Assembly: GCF_034424805.1 (NCBI RefSeq)
Contig: NZ_JAXOUF010000009.1
Span: 62,001-126,000, forward strand
Direction of reading: 5' to 3'
Length of the DNA stretch: 64,000 nucleotides
Source of the DNA: Labrys sedimenti
Lineage (GTDB): Bacteria > Pseudomonadota > Alphaproteobacteria > Rhizobiales > Labraceae
Part shown: positions 8,186-17,051 of the stretch, piece by piece
Position numbering within the stretch: the stretch's first letter is position 1
How the letters are laid out: each line of letters starts with the position of its first letter
Notes under the pieces: generated by a model
What the model was told of the DNA's origin: nothing
The model's input: only the letters and a program-made list of their open reading frames with translations
Database searches by the model: none
Program-made: the position numbers and the translations under genes

Positions 8186-9226
8186 TCAGGCGCGACCCTG
8201 GGGCTCGGGCAGCCGCATTGCCGACTGACGCTCGATCATCCAGCCGGGATATTCGCGCGGCAGGGCACTGACTGCATCGAGGCGGGCGAGTTCGTCGGCG
8301 CTCAGCACGACATCGGTGGCGGCCAGATTGTCGTCGAGTTGCTCGATGGACTTGGCGCCGATGATCACCGACATCACGAAGGGCCGATGCAGCACGAAGG
8401 CGAGGGCGATGCGGGCAACGGACACGTTGTGGGCCTGCGCGATCTCGCGCATCACATCGATGCAGGCGAAGGCTCGGTCCTTGTCGACGGGCGGAAAGTC
8501 GAAATTGGTCCGGCGCGCGCCGTCCGGGCCTTTGCCGTCGCGATCGATCTTGCCCGAGAGCAAGCCGCCGGCGAGCGGGCTCCACACCATCAGGCCGAGC
8601 TTTTCAGCCTCCAGCAGCGGAACGGTCTCGCGTTCGAGGTCACGCCCGGCGATGGTGTAGTAGGCTTGCAGGGTGGAGGGCCGCGTCCAGCCATGCCGGT
8701 CGGCAAGGCCGAGGGCCTTCATGATCGTCCAGGCAGACCAGTTCGAGATGCCGACATAGCGGATGTGCCCCTGCCTTACGAGATCGTCGAGGGCACGCAT
8801 GGTCTCCTCGATCGGCGTGAAGCGGTCGAGGCCGTGGATCTGGTAGAGATCGATATAGTCGGTGCCGAGCCGTTTCAGGCTGGCCTTGACCGCGTCCATG
8901 ATATGGCCGCGCGAGGCGCCGCGGTCGTTCGGCCCCGGGCCGACCGTGCCGAGCGCCTTGGTGGCGAGCACGACATCGGAGCGCTTGCGGCCGGAATTGA
9001 CGATGGCCCGTCCAGTGATTTCTTCCGACAGCCCGCCCGAATAGACATCGGCGGTGTCGATGAAATTGATGCCGGCATCGAGGGCGCGGGCGACGATGCC
9101 GTCGGCCAGGGTCTGGTCGAGCGTGCCGATCGTGTTCCAGAACTCGTTGCCGCCACCGAAGGTCATGGTGCCCAGGCAAAGCTCGGATACGAAGAGGCCG
9201 CTGCTGCCAAGTGTCTTGTAGCGCAT
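8186..9226 (-). CDS. Aldo/keto reductase
   Basis: This is an NADPH-dependent carbonyl reductase with the TIM-barrel aldo/keto reductase fold, about 346 residues. It begins MRYKTLGSSGLFVSELCLGTMTFGG. The catalytic tetrad is visible: Asp in FIDTADVYS, Tyr in the same motif, Lys in VLATKALG and His in YQIHGLDR. The cofactor end shows VIIGAKSIEQLDDNL. An in-frame ATG seven codons upstream exists, but the family starts at MRYKTLG. It is divergent from a LysR regulator at 9414, the usual arrangement for a regulated target, with a strong palindrome between them. Confidence 0.88.
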   Translation of the reverse strand: MRYKTLGSSGLFVSELCLGTMTFGGGNEFWNTIGTLDQTLADGIVARALDAGINFIDTADVYSGGLSEEITGRAIVNSGRKRSDVVLATKALGTVGPGPNDRGASRGHIMDAVKASLKRLGTDYIDLYQIHGLDRFTPIEETMRALDDLVRQGHIRYVGISNWSAWTIMKALGLADRHGWTRPSTLQAYYTIAGRDLERETVPLLEAEKLGLMVWSPLAGGLLSGKIDRDGKGPDGARRTNFDFPPVDKDRAFACIDVMREIAQAHNVSVARIALAFVLHRPFVMSVIIGAKSIEQLDDNLAATDVVLSADELARLDAVSALPREYPGWMIERQSAMRLPEPQGRA

Positions 9227-9361
9227 GAGATATGATCCATGAATCAAGGGGATGGAAGCTGCCGCTCAGGCGGCAGGCAAAGGGCGGGAGCCCGGCTCCC
9301 AGCTACGTTTCTAAGATAGACCCCTGCTGGCGAGGCCATAAGCCGGCGACGGCTCCACACG

Positions 9362-9382
9362 CTGTATAGCTGTGCTATACAG
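9362..9382. promoter_or_regulatory. Palindromic LysR-type operator candidate
   Basis: CTGTATAGC and GCTATACAG are perfect 9-bp inverted arms around TGT. The site fits the T-N11-A pattern of LysR-type operators and lies 31 bp before the LysR start and about 135 bp before the divergent aldo/keto reductase start. Confidence 0.65.
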
Positions 9383-9413
9383 TCGAGCCGTATTCCATTC
9401 CAATGGCGCAGAG

Positions 9414-10337
9414 ATGGCACGTAGCGACCCCTTCGACGGCTTGTCCGAATTCCTCGCCATCGTGCGCCGGGGCAGCTTCCGCGCAGCAGCCATCGAGCTC
9501 GGCGTTACTGCCGGGGCGGTGAGCCAGGCGTTGCAGGGGCTGGAGCGCCGGCTCGGCCTGCCGCTCCTGCACCGAACTACGCGCAGCCTTGCCCTGACCG
9601 AGGAGGGCGAGCGCCTCCTGGCCCAGCTTGGGCCTGCGGCCGAGACTATCCTGGGCGCGCTGGACGATCTCGTGCAGTCGCGGGCCAAGCCCTCGGGCAC
9701 GCTGCGCCTGCTGGTGCATCGCATGGCGCTCGTGCATGTGCTCGAGCCGGTGCTGCCGCTGTTTCAGCAGCGCTGGCCGGAGGTGCATGTCGACGTGACA
9801 GTGGATTCCACCCATGCCGAGCTGGTCGAGGGTGGCTTCGATGCCGGCATCCGTGTCGGCGAGTTCATCGACAAGGATATGATCGCCGTGCGGGTGACAC
9901 CGCCCTTTCGCTGGATGGTGATGGCCTCTCCGGCCTATCTCACACGGCACGGCCGGCCGCAAGTCCCCGAAGACATCGCCCGGCACCAATGCCTGCGTTA
10001 CCGGCGGCCCGATGTCGGCGACATCTATCGCTGGGAATTCGAGCGGGACGGCCAGGCGCTCAGTATCGAGCCGCCCGGCACCATCGTCGCCAATGATCCC
10101 TGGTTGCTGCGTACCCTGGCCGTACAAGGCATGGGGCTGCTCTACGGCTCGACCCTGCAGGCGGCCGGTGAACTCACCCAGGGTCTGTTGGAGACGGTGC
10201 TGGAGGAATTTTCGCCGGCCGGCGACAGCCTTTTCGTCTATTTTCCCCGTACCAGCCGGAGCCAGCCCAAGCTGCGCGCCTTTGTGGAGGCCTGTGCCGA
10301 GCATCTGCGTCAATTCGGTGATTCCGGCCTTCCGTAG
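9414..10337 (+). CDS. LysR-family transcriptional regulator
   Basis: This 307-residue regulator has an N-terminal winged helix-turn-helix (LSEFLAIVRRGSFRAAAIELGVTAGAVSQALQGLERRLGLPLLHRTTRSLALTEEG region, about 8-65). A LysR substrate-binding domain follows, with DVTVDSTHAELVEGGFDAGIRVGEF typical of the group that regulates oxidoreductases. The ATG at 9414 starts the family alignment; upstream in-frame codons run into the palindrome and are not used. It is divergent from an aldo/keto reductase and may control it. A second LysR plus aldo/keto reductase pair of the same layout lies at 13.2-15.1 kb. Confidence 0.88.
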   Translation: MARSDPFDGLSEFLAIVRRGSFRAAAIELGVTAGAVSQALQGLERRLGLPLLHRTTRSLALTEEGERLLAQLGPAAETILGALDDLVQSRAKPSGTLRLLVHRMALVHVLEPVLPLFQQRWPEVHVDVTVDSTHAELVEGGFDAGIRVGEFIDKDMIAVRVTPPFRWMVMASPAYLTRHGRPQVPEDIARHQCLRYRRPDVGDIYRWEFERDGQALSIEPPGTIVANDPWLLRTLAVQGMGLLYGSTLQAAGELTQGLLETVLEEFSPAGDSLFVYFPRTSRSQPKLRAFVEACAEHLRQFGDSGLP

Positions 10338-10465
10338 CATTGGGTTTGGTGCCACAGATGAATGGTCGGACTTTTGAGTCGGCGTCGCACCGCCGCTTCG
10401 GGGAACGTGGCAATTCAAGAATGAGCAGGATCGAACCAGGAGAACCTGCGATATTTCAAATACTT

Positions 10466-10515
10466 GCAGGATTTTTCATTATTGCCCGTTCGCGGAGAGT
10501 ATTGGGAAATCCTGC
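10466..10515. promoter_or_regulatory. Inverted repeat in the leader of the SDR-MFS pair
   Basis: GCAGGATTT (10466-10474) and AAATCCTGC (10507-10515) are perfect 9-bp arms separated by 32 bp, ending 15 bp before the SDR start codon. The right arm lies just upstream of the AGGGGAAA ribosome binding site. It may be an operator pair or a leader stem that affects translation. Confidence 0.4.
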
Positions 10516-10530
10516 TTAGGGGAAACGACC

Positions 10531-11340
10531 ATGGGCGAACAGGGACATCCGGCGGGACAGGGCGACGCAGTCAGCTTGACCGGCTTTTACGGGCTGGAAG
10601 GAAAGGTCGCGGCCGTGACCGGCGGCGGCAGCGGCATCGGGCTGGCGGTGGCGCAGGCCCTGGCCGCGGCTGGGGCCGAGGTCGTCATTCTCGATCGTGC
10701 GCCGGTGGGCGAGGACGTGCTGGCAAGCGTCAGGGGCGCACACCGCGCCGAAGCGCTCGTCATGGACGTGACCGATGAGGCCGAGGTGACGGCGCGTTTC
10801 ACCGAGATCGTCGCCCGCCACGGTCATATCGACATCCTCGTCAACAATGCCGGCCTCGCCATCCGTGATGCGGCGGTGGATCTCAGCCTGGAAGCGTGGG
10901 ACAAGGTGGTGGCCGTCAACATGACCGGCGTCTTCCTGTGCGCGCGCACCGCGGCCCGCCATATGATCGTGGCCGGGCAGGGTGGGGCGATCATCAACAC
11001 CGCCTCGATCATGGCCCTGTCGGGCGGCGGCGTCTATCCGAATATCTCCTACCAGGCCACCAAGGGCGCCATCGTCAATCTCACCCGCGCCCTGGCGGTG
11101 GAATGGGCGCCGCATCGCATCCGTGTGAATGCGGTTGCTCCCACCTATGTTCGTACGCCCTTCATCGCGCCCCTGCTGGCCCAGCCCGAACTGATGCAGC
11201 GCATCGAGGCGATGACGCCCTTGCGCCGCATCGCCGAGCCGCATGAGGTCTCCCCGGCCATTCTCTTCCTCGCCGGTCCGGGTGCCGCCATGGTGACCGG
11301 CCATACGCTTCCGGTGGATGGAGGCTATCTGGCCCAGTAA
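10531..11340 (+). CDS. Short-chain dehydrogenase/reductase (SDR)
   Basis: This is a classical SDR of 269 residues that uses NAD(P) to oxidise or reduce an alcohol/ketone. The cofactor motif is TGGGSGIG (about 30-37), the structural motif is NNAG, and the catalytic Ser-Tyr-Lys set is in INTASIM and SYQATKGA. The C-terminus ends with the common VTGHTLPVDGGY. AGGGGAAACGACC precedes the ATG. An OFA-type MFS carrier follows 103 bp later on the same strand, so the two may take up and oxidise the same organic acid or polyol. That link is inference. Confidence 0.9.
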   Translation: MGEQGHPAGQGDAVSLTGFYGLEGKVAAVTGGGSGIGLAVAQALAAAGAEVVILDRAPVGEDVLASVRGAHRAEALVMDVTDEAEVTARFTEIVARHGHIDILVNNAGLAIRDAAVDLSLEAWDKVVAVNMTGVFLCARTAARHMIVAGQGGAIINTASIMALSGGGVYPNISYQATKGAIVNLTRALAVEWAPHRIRVNAVAPTYVRTPFIAPLLAQPELMQRIEAMTPLRRIAEPHEVSPAILFLAGPGAAMVTGHTLPVDGGYLAQ

Positions 11341-11443
11341 AGCCGAGGCTCAGACGTTGCGTGATCCTCAGTTTCGTGGAAGTTTGCGCGCGAAGGTGGC
11401 GCTTTAACCGCGAAATTAAGAAGAAAATATTGAGGAAACACCA

Positions 11444-13111
11444 ATGAATAGTAGCGCTTCTGCCGAGGCTGGGGGCCTGGTGCCTGGTTTGTTGGATCGT
11501 GAACGTATCGTGGCACGGCCGGGCTTCAATCGTTGGCTCGTGCCCCCTGCGGCATTGGCCATCCATTTGTGTATCGGCATGGCCTATGGCTTCAGCGTGT
11601 TCTGGCTGCCTCTAGGACAGGCACTCGGCATCAGCAAGCCGGTGGCCTGCGCGGTCGATCCCGGCTTCTGGGGAGCGCTCGCTGGTCTCGGGCGGGCCCT
11701 GTTCACCACGAGTTGCGACTGGCGTGTCTCCGACCTCACCTTGACCTATACGCTCTTCTTCGTGCTGCTCGGCTCGGCCGCCGCCATCTGGGGCGGCTGG
11801 CTGGAGCGCGCCGGGCCGCGCAAGGCCGGTGTCGTGGCCGCCCTGTGCTGGTGCGGCGGACTGCTCATCTCGGCGGTCGGCGTCTACATCCACCAGCTCT
11901 GGCTGATCTGGCTGGGCTCGGGCGTGATCGGCGGCATCGGCCTGGGCCTCGGCTACATCTCCCCCGTCTCTACCCTGGTCAAGTGGTTCCCGGACCGGCG
12001 CGGTATGGCCACCGGCATGGCGATCATGGGCTTCGGCGGCGGTGCGATGATCGGCTCGCCCCTGGCCGACATCCTGATGAACCATTTCAAGAGCGCCGAT
12101 GGTGTCGGCGTCTGGCAGACCTTCGTGACATTGGCGGTGATCTATTTCGTCTTCATGATGGCGGGCGCCTTCGGCTATCGCGTGCCGCCGGCGGGCTGGC
12201 GTCCGGAGGGCTGGACGCCGCCCGAAAGCACCAAGGCAATGATCACCTCAGGCCATGTGCATCTGTCCAATGCCCACAAGACCCCGCAATTCTGGCTGAT
12301 CTGGGCCGCGCTCTGCCTCAACGTCTCCGCCGGCATCGGCGTGCTCGGCATGGCTTCGCCGATGCTGCAGGAGATCTTCGCCGGTTCGCTGATCGGCAAG
12401 CCCGAGATCGCCTTCGGTGCGCTCGATGCCGGGCAGGCCAAATTGGTCGCCACCATCGCGGCGAGCTTCGTCGGCCTGCTCTCTTTGTTCAACATCTTCG
12501 GGCGTTTCTTCTGGGCCTCACTCTCCGACAAGCTCGGCCGCAAGCTTACCTATGCCACCTTCTTCGGCCTCGGCATCGTGCTCTATGCCTCGGCGCCCTG
12601 GGCCGCCCATGCCGGGCTGCTGGCGGTGTTCGTCGCCTTCTTCTGCGTGATCGTCTCGATGTATGGCGGCGGCTTTGCGACGGTGCCGGCCTATCTCGCC
12701 GACATGTTCGGCACCCAGTTCGTCGGTGCCATCCACGGCCGGCTGCTGACGGCCTGGTCGACGGCGGGGATCGTCGGACCGGTGGTGATCAACTACATCC
12801 GCGATGCCCAGATCGCTGCGGGCGTGCCGCGAGCGCAAGTCTATGATCGCACCATGTATATCCTTGCCGGCATGCTTGCCGTCGGCTTCGTCGTCAATCT
12901 CATGATCAAGCCGGTGGCTTCCCGCTGGTTCATGAGCGATGCCGAGGTGGCCGCCCTGCAAAAGCGCGGCCAGACGCAGGAGGGGAAATCCTCGGGCATC
13001 GGGCGGGGCGGATTGAACGGGCCGGCCGTCCTGGCCTGGCTCGCCGTCGGCATTCCCATCTTGTGGGGGGTGTGGATCACCTTCTCCAATGCGCTGAAGC
13101 TGTTCCACTAG
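11444..13111 (+). CDS. OFA-family MFS transporter (oxalate/formate antiporter-like)
   Basis: This is a 555-residue major facilitator carrier with about 12 membrane segments. After a 30-residue cytoplasmic start, the first helix reads LAIHLCIGMAYGFSVFWLPLGQAL. The hallmark OFA segment is present (GGIGLGLGYISPVSTLVKWFPDRRGMATG), as is the second-half FGRFFWASLSDKLGRK loop. An extended region between the first two helices (ISKPVACAVDPGFWGALAGLG...CDWRVSDL) is longer than in most MFS carriers. The substrate is not determined; family members carry oxalate/formate or other carboxylates. The start has GAGGAAACACC before ATG. Confidence 0.88.
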   Translation: MNSSASAEAGGLVPGLLDRERIVARPGFNRWLVPPAALAIHLCIGMAYGFSVFWLPLGQALGISKPVACAVDPGFWGALAGLGRALFTTSCDWRVSDLTLTYTLFFVLLGSAAAIWGGWLERAGPRKAGVVAALCWCGGLLISAVGVYIHQLWLIWLGSGVIGGIGLGLGYISPVSTLVKWFPDRRGMATGMAIMGFGGGAMIGSPLADILMNHFKSADGVGVWQTFVTLAVIYFVFMMAGAFGYRVPPAGWRPEGWTPPESTKAMITSGHVHLSNAHKTPQFWLIWAALCLNVSAGIGVLGMASPMLQEIFAGSLIGKPEIAFGALDAGQAKLVATIAASFVGLLSLFNIFGRFFWASLSDKLGRKLTYATFFGLGIVLYASAPWAAHAGLLAVFVAFFCVIVSMYGGGFATVPAYLADMFGTQFVGAIHGRLLTAWSTAGIVGPVVINYIRDAQIAAGVPRAQVYDRTMYILAGMLAVGFVVNLMIKPVASRWFMSDAEVAALQKRGQTQEGKSSGIGRGGLNGPAVLAWLAVGIPILWGVWITFSNALKLFH

Positions 13112-13124
13112 GGCGAGGCGCTCA

Positions 13125-13150
13125 CCCGTCTCGCGAAAGAGCGAGATGGG
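13125..13150. terminator. Hairpin at convergent gene ends
   Basis: CCCGTCTCGC and GCGAGATGGG pair over 10 bp (one G-T pair) around the loop GAAAGA. It sits between the MFS stop and the convergent aldo/keto reductase stop. There is no clear T-run, so its use as a terminator is an inference from position. Confidence 0.5.
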
Positions 13151-13184
13151 GAACGGATCATTCCAGGCGGCTCACTTGCTTCCC

Positions 13185-14060
13185 TCAGGAATGCCCGGCC
13201 GCAATGCGATCGAGCGCGGCGGCCTCGTCTTCCGGCAGATCGAGTTTTGCCGCGGCGAGGTTGGCTCGCAGATGCGCGACGGAGGACGTGCCGGGGATCA
13301 GCAGAATGTTGGGCGCGCGGCGATAGAGCCAGGCGAGCGCGACCTGCATGGGCGAGGCATCGAGGCGCTCGGCGACCTCCGACAGGGTCGAGGATTGCAG
13401 CGGCGTGAACCCGCCCAGCGGGAAATAGGGCACATAGGCCGTACTTTCGCGGGCGAGATCGTCGATCAGGGCGTCATCGGCCCGGTGGGCGAGGTTATAG
13501 TGGTTCTGCACGCAGACGATTGGGCAGATGCGGCGTCCTTCGGCGATCTGCGTCGCGGTGACGTTGCTCAATCCGACATGCCGTATCAGGCCCTGCTGGC
13601 GAAGCTCGGCCAGGACGGTGAGCGGCGCCTCGATCGATCCCTCGGCCGGCCCGTGAACGTCAAACATGACGCGAAGATTGACGACGTCGAGGACGTCCAG
13701 CTCGAGATTGCGCAGATTGTCGTGCACCGCCTCGGTGAGCGCCTCGCGCGAGAAGGCGGGAAGCCATGAAGCGTCCTCGCCACGCCGCGCGCCCACCTTG
13801 GTGACGATGACGAGATCGTCGGCATAGGGGTGCAGGGCATCGCGGATCAGCCGGTTCGTGATGTGCGGGCCGTAGAAGTCGCTGGTATCGATGTGGTTCA
13901 CGCCGGATGCGACGGCTTCGCGCAACACAGCCAGTGCTGCGTCCTGATCCCTGGGCGGGCCGAACACGCCGGCACCTGCAAGCTGCATGGCACCATAGCC
14001 GAGACGCTTTACGGCACGGTCGCCGAGGTTGAAACGAGTGGGTTGCTCGATTGTGGTCAT
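13185..14060 (-). CDS. Aldo/keto reductase, YdbC-like
   Basis: This is a 291-residue aldo/keto reductase. Asp and Tyr of the catalytic set are in HIDTSDFYGPH and Lys is in VIVTKVG. The segment that usually carries the catalytic His (YxIH) reads DVLDVVNLRVMFD, with Asn at that place. I recall the same replacement in the E. coli YdbC group (LDVVNLR), so this is a subfamily trait and not decay. The C-terminal cofactor segment is LLIPGTSSVAHLRANL. It is divergent from a LysR regulator that starts 92 bp away. Confidence 0.85.
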   Translation of the reverse strand: MTTIEQPTRFNLGDRAVKRLGYGAMQLAGAGVFGPPRDQDAALAVLREAVASGVNHIDTSDFYGPHITNRLIRDALHPYADDLVIVTKVGARRGEDASWLPAFSREALTEAVHDNLRNLELDVLDVVNLRVMFDVHGPAEGSIEAPLTVLAELRQQGLIRHVGLSNVTATQIAEGRRICPIVCVQNHYNLAHRADDALIDDLARESTAYVPYFPLGGFTPLQSSTLSEVAERLDASPMQVALAWLYRRAPNILLIPGTSSVAHLRANLAAAKLDLPEDEAAALDRIAAGHS

Positions 14061-14134
14061 GGCCGATCTCCTGTTCGTTCCGTGAAGCTAAGACCTGTCA
14101 ATTTGCTCGACAATCGGCCATAATCCGGACAGGT

Positions 14135-14152
14135 TGTTCGGAGTTACGAACA
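14135..14152. promoter_or_regulatory. Palindrome abutting the LysR start codon
   Basis: TGTTCG and CGAACA flank GAGTTA, giving an 18-bp dyad that ends one base before the GTG start and contains the GGAG ribosome binding site. A bound regulator here would block its own translation or transcription start. A second spaced pair, CCTGTC (from 14094) and GACAGG (14128-14133), is also present. Confidence 0.5.
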
Positions 14153-15079
14153 GTGAAAGTCGACCTCAACGATCTCCATGCCTTTTTGGCCGTCGCGCGG
14201 GCCGGAGGATTCCGCGACGGCGCTCGGGCGAGCGGGGCCAGCCCGTCGGGCCTGAGCGAAGCGGTGAGCCGGCTTGAGGCGCGGCTCGGCGTCAGGCTGC
14301 TGAACCGCACGACGCGCAGCGTCGCTGCCACGGAGGCCGGCGAGCGCCTGCTCGAACGGCTCGGGCCCGCCATGACCGAGGTCGAGGCGGCGCTGGACGT
14401 GGTCAACGGCTTTCGCGACAGGCCGGCAGGGACGCTCAGGCTCAATGTGCCCGTCAGCGCCGCGCGGCTGGTGCTGCCGGCGATCGTGCCCGATTTCCTC
14501 GCTGCTTTTCCCGATATCCGCCTGGAGGTGATTGCCGAGGACAGTTTCGTCGATGTGTTGGCGGCCGGCTGTGATGCCGGCATCCGCTACGACGAGCGGC
14601 TGGAACAGGACATGATCGCCGTGCCCATCGGGCCACGGATTCAGCGTTTTGCTGCTGGAGCGGCGCCTGGCTATCTCGATCGACGGGGGCGGCCCGAGCA
14701 CCCGCGCGATCTGCTTGATCATGCCTGCCTGCGGGGCCGATTTTCATCCGGAGCAATGACCGCATGGGAATTCGAGCGTGATGGCGAGATCGTGAATGTC
14801 GATACGACCGGGCCGCTGCTCGTGAGCGTCGGCGCGGCAACGGACCTCGCCGTTGATGCGGCAGTCGCCGGCACTGGCATCATTTTTCTGTTCGAGGACT
14901 GGTTGCGCCCTTATTTCCAGAGCGGGGCGCTCGAACCCGTGCTCGAACCCTGGTGGCAACGCTTCTCAGGCCCCTTCCTCTATTATCCCGGGCGACGTCT
15001 GGTGCCTGCGCCGTTGCGGGCCTTCATCGATTTCATCAAGACATCCGTGCCACGTTCCGGGCCGAGCCTCGATGAATGA
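14153..15079 (+). CDS. LysR-family transcriptional regulator
   Basis: This 308-residue regulator has an N-terminal helix-turn-helix (VDLNDLHAFLAVARAGGF, then SGLSEAVSRLEARLGVRLLNRTTRSVAATEAG) and a substrate-binding domain containing SFVDVLAAGCDAGIRYDERL. GTG at 14153 is chosen because GGAG lies 8 nt upstream and the family alignment begins here; the frame is open further upstream but does not resemble the family. It is divergent from the YdbC-like aldo/keto reductase, which is its likely target. Confidence 0.87.
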   Translation: MKVDLNDLHAFLAVARAGGFRDGARASGASPSGLSEAVSRLEARLGVRLLNRTTRSVAATEAGERLLERLGPAMTEVEAALDVVNGFRDRPAGTLRLNVPVSAARLVLPAIVPDFLAAFPDIRLEVIAEDSFVDVLAAGCDAGIRYDERLEQDMIAVPIGPRIQRFAAGAAPGYLDRRGRPEHPRDLLDHACLRGRFSSGAMTAWEFERDGEIVNVDTTGPLLVSVGAATDLAVDAAVAGTGIIFLFEDWLRPYFQSGALEPVLEPWWQRFSGPFLYYPGRRLVPAPLRAFIDFIKTSVPRSGPSLDE

Positions 15080-15110
15080 CATGGCGGGTGAGGGGGCTTG
15101 AACGACGGCG

Positions 15111-15692
15111 TCAGGCTCTGGCGGCAAAGGCGTCCAGTTTTTCGAGCAGGGCGGCCAATTCCTCGGCGCTCGGCTGGAAGGACTTCATGCCCATGCTGAT
15201 GAGAATGCCATAGGAGGCGAACAGCACCAGGGTCGAGTTGATGCTGCCGGCCTTGTCATCCTTGCCCGCTCTCTCGACCAGCGTGCTGAACATGGTGGCC
15301 AGCACGGTGGCCGCTTCCGGGATTTCGGTGGCAGTGACCAGGAACGCCGGGGATACACCGCCTTCCTCCAGGGCGATACGGCGGGCGAGCTGAGCCAGGG
15401 CCGAGGCGAAATTCACGGCCGCATCAGCGGTTTCGTCGATTTCCATCATCAACGTTTCCATATCCTGACGCATGGCAGCGACGATCAGGGCCGTCTTGGT
15501 CGGGAAGTGGTGCAGCACGCCGCCCTTGCTGACGCCAGCCTCTGCCGCCACCAGATCGATGGTGAGGTTGTGAACGCCGATGCGCTCGATCACCGCGATG
15601 GTGGCGGTCAGGATCTGCCCGATGGTTTCCATGCTGCGCCGCTGCAACTTCCGCGCGCGAAGGGTCTGGGGTGGGGGAGCAGACTGGGGCAT
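15111..15692 (-). CDS. TetR-family repressor of the RND operon
   Basis: This 193-residue repressor has a helix-turn-helix at about 20-70: ILTATIAVIERIGVHNLTIDLVAAEAGVSKGGVLHHFPTKTALI region, the standard TetR pattern ending in HHFPTK. The C-terminal part resembles the TetR_C domain common in alphaproteobacteria and is a ligand pocket of unknown specificity. The gene is divergent from a two-adaptor RND efflux operon, with a perfect 20-bp palindrome in the shared region, so it most likely represses both itself and the pump. Confidence 0.87.
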   Translation of the reverse strand: MPQSAPPPQTLRARKLQRRSMETIGQILTATIAVIERIGVHNLTIDLVAAEAGVSKGGVLHHFPTKTALIVAAMRQDMETLMMEIDETADAAVNFASALAQLARRIALEEGGVSPAFLVTATEIPEAATVLATMFSTLVERAGKDDKAGSINSTLVLFASYGILISMGMKSFQPSAEELAALLEKLDAFAARA

Positions 15693-15720
15693 AATTCCTG
15701 AAAGGGTCTCCGTTCAATAA

Positions 15721-15740
15721 AAAACCGTCTGGACGGTTTT
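15721..15740. promoter_or_regulatory. TetR operator
   Basis: AAAACCGTCTGGACGGTTTT is a dyad with 9-bp arms and a 2-bp centre. It lies 29 bp upstream of the TetR start codon and about 190 bp upstream of the first RND adaptor. The ACCGTC/GACGGT core is the type bound by TetR repressors of RND pumps. Confidence 0.75.
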
Positions 15741-15926
15741 GTTTCTAGTTGATATGGGAACGCTCGACAAGTGAAATGATCGTTCCCGACCGGGTGTCCC
15801 GGGAGGGGACCATGGCCTCTGGACGCCGCGGAGCGGGTGAGGACGATGCTACAATTGCAGGATCTCAGGCCTTCCCGTCGAAGCGGCTCCATCGAACGAC
15901 ATTCGCATGAATCAGCGAGGACGACG

Positions 15927-17051
15927 ATGATTTCAAACCTCGGCAATCCCGCATGGCCGCGCTGCGCCGTAAGGCTGCAGCGCGCCGTCCTGCTCGGAAG
16001 CCTGATTGCGATGACCTTGCCCGCTGCCGCCTGGAGCGGAGGGGCGCCGGCCCGCGTTGGCGTGGTGACCGCGCGGGTTGCCGATTACCGGCCGAGCGTC
16101 AGCCTGACCGGCGACGTGGAGGCCCAGGTGCAGAGCGACATATCGTTCCGCGTGAGCGGGCGCATCGTCGAAAGGCTGGTGGATGTCGGTGATCACGTCA
16201 CGCCGGACCAGGTGCTGGCACGCGTCGACGGGCAGGAGCAACGTATCGCCCTCGATACCGCCAATGCCGCGCTCGCTTCGGCCCAGGCGCAGCTCCAGCA
16301 GAGCCAGGCTGCATATCAGCGCCAGAAGACACTGATCACCTCAAATGCCACCTCGCAAAGCAGCCTCGACGCCGCGCAGGAGAATCTCAGCGTCGCCCAG
16401 GCCTCCGTGGCGGCCGCGACGGCACAGGTCGAGCAGGCCAAGGAGCAGCTCGGCTATGCGGATCTGCGTGCCGGCGTCGCCGGCACGGTGACGGTACGCA
16501 ACGCCGAGGCGGGGCAGGTCGTGCAGGCGGGCCAGACCGTGGTCAGCATCGCCCAGGACGGACCGCGCGACGCGGTCTTCGACGTCTATGAGGCCCTGAT
16601 CGACAAGCCGCCGGGTTCACCGGAGATCGGCATCACGCTGGTGGCTGATCCGAGTGTGAAGACGACCGGCCATGTCAGGGAGATCTCGCCCATCGTCGAT
16701 GCCCGCAAGGGCACGATCCGCGTGAAGATCGGCCTCAAGGAGACGCCGCCGGGCATGTCGCTCGGCACGGCCGTGCGCGGCGAGGCCGGCCTCGCTGCCC
16801 AAAAACGTTTCGTGCTGCCGTCCTCGGCGCTGTTCGAGTGGCAGGGCAAGCCGGCTGTCTGGACTGTCGCTGCCGACACCCATGCGGTCGAACCGCGGGT
16901 TGTCACGCTCGAGCGCTACACCACGCAGGACATCGTGCTGTCGGCCGGGCTCGACGATGGCGAGACTGTCGTCGTGCGCGGAGGCCAATTGCTGCGGCCC
17001 GGCCAGGTCGTCGAAGTCGTCGTCGAAACCGTCGAGGAGCAGGCGCGATGA
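15927..17051 (+). CDS. RND efflux periplasmic adaptor (first)
   Basis: This membrane-fusion protein joins an inner-membrane RND pump to an outer-membrane channel. It has an N-terminal signal/anchor (LLGSLIAMTLPAAA) with no lipobox cysteine. The biotinyl-lipoyl half SLTGDVEAQVQSDISFRVSGRI comes next, then a long coiled-coil hairpin rich in Ala and Gln (ANAALASAQAQLQQSQAAYQRQ region), the second lipoyl half YADLRAGVAGTV and beta-barrel domains. ATG at 15927 has GCGAGG upstream; the frame is open 30 codons further, but that part is not family-like. The stop overlaps the start of the second adaptor (ATGA). No TolC-type channel gene is nearby. Confidence 0.88.
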   Translation: MISNLGNPAWPRCAVRLQRAVLLGSLIAMTLPAAAWSGGAPARVGVVTARVADYRPSVSLTGDVEAQVQSDISFRVSGRIVERLVDVGDHVTPDQVLARVDGQEQRIALDTANAALASAQAQLQQSQAAYQRQKTLITSNATSQSSLDAAQENLSVAQASVAAATAQVEQAKEQLGYADLRAGVAGTVTVRNAEAGQVVQAGQTVVSIAQDGPRDAVFDVYEALIDKPPGSPEIGITLVADPSVKTTGHVREISPIVDARKGTIRVKIGLKETPPGMSLGTAVRGEAGLAAQKRFVLPSSALFEWQGKPAVWTVAADTHAVEPRVVTLERYTTQDIVLSAGLDDGETVVVRGGQLLRPGQVVEVVVETVEEQAR

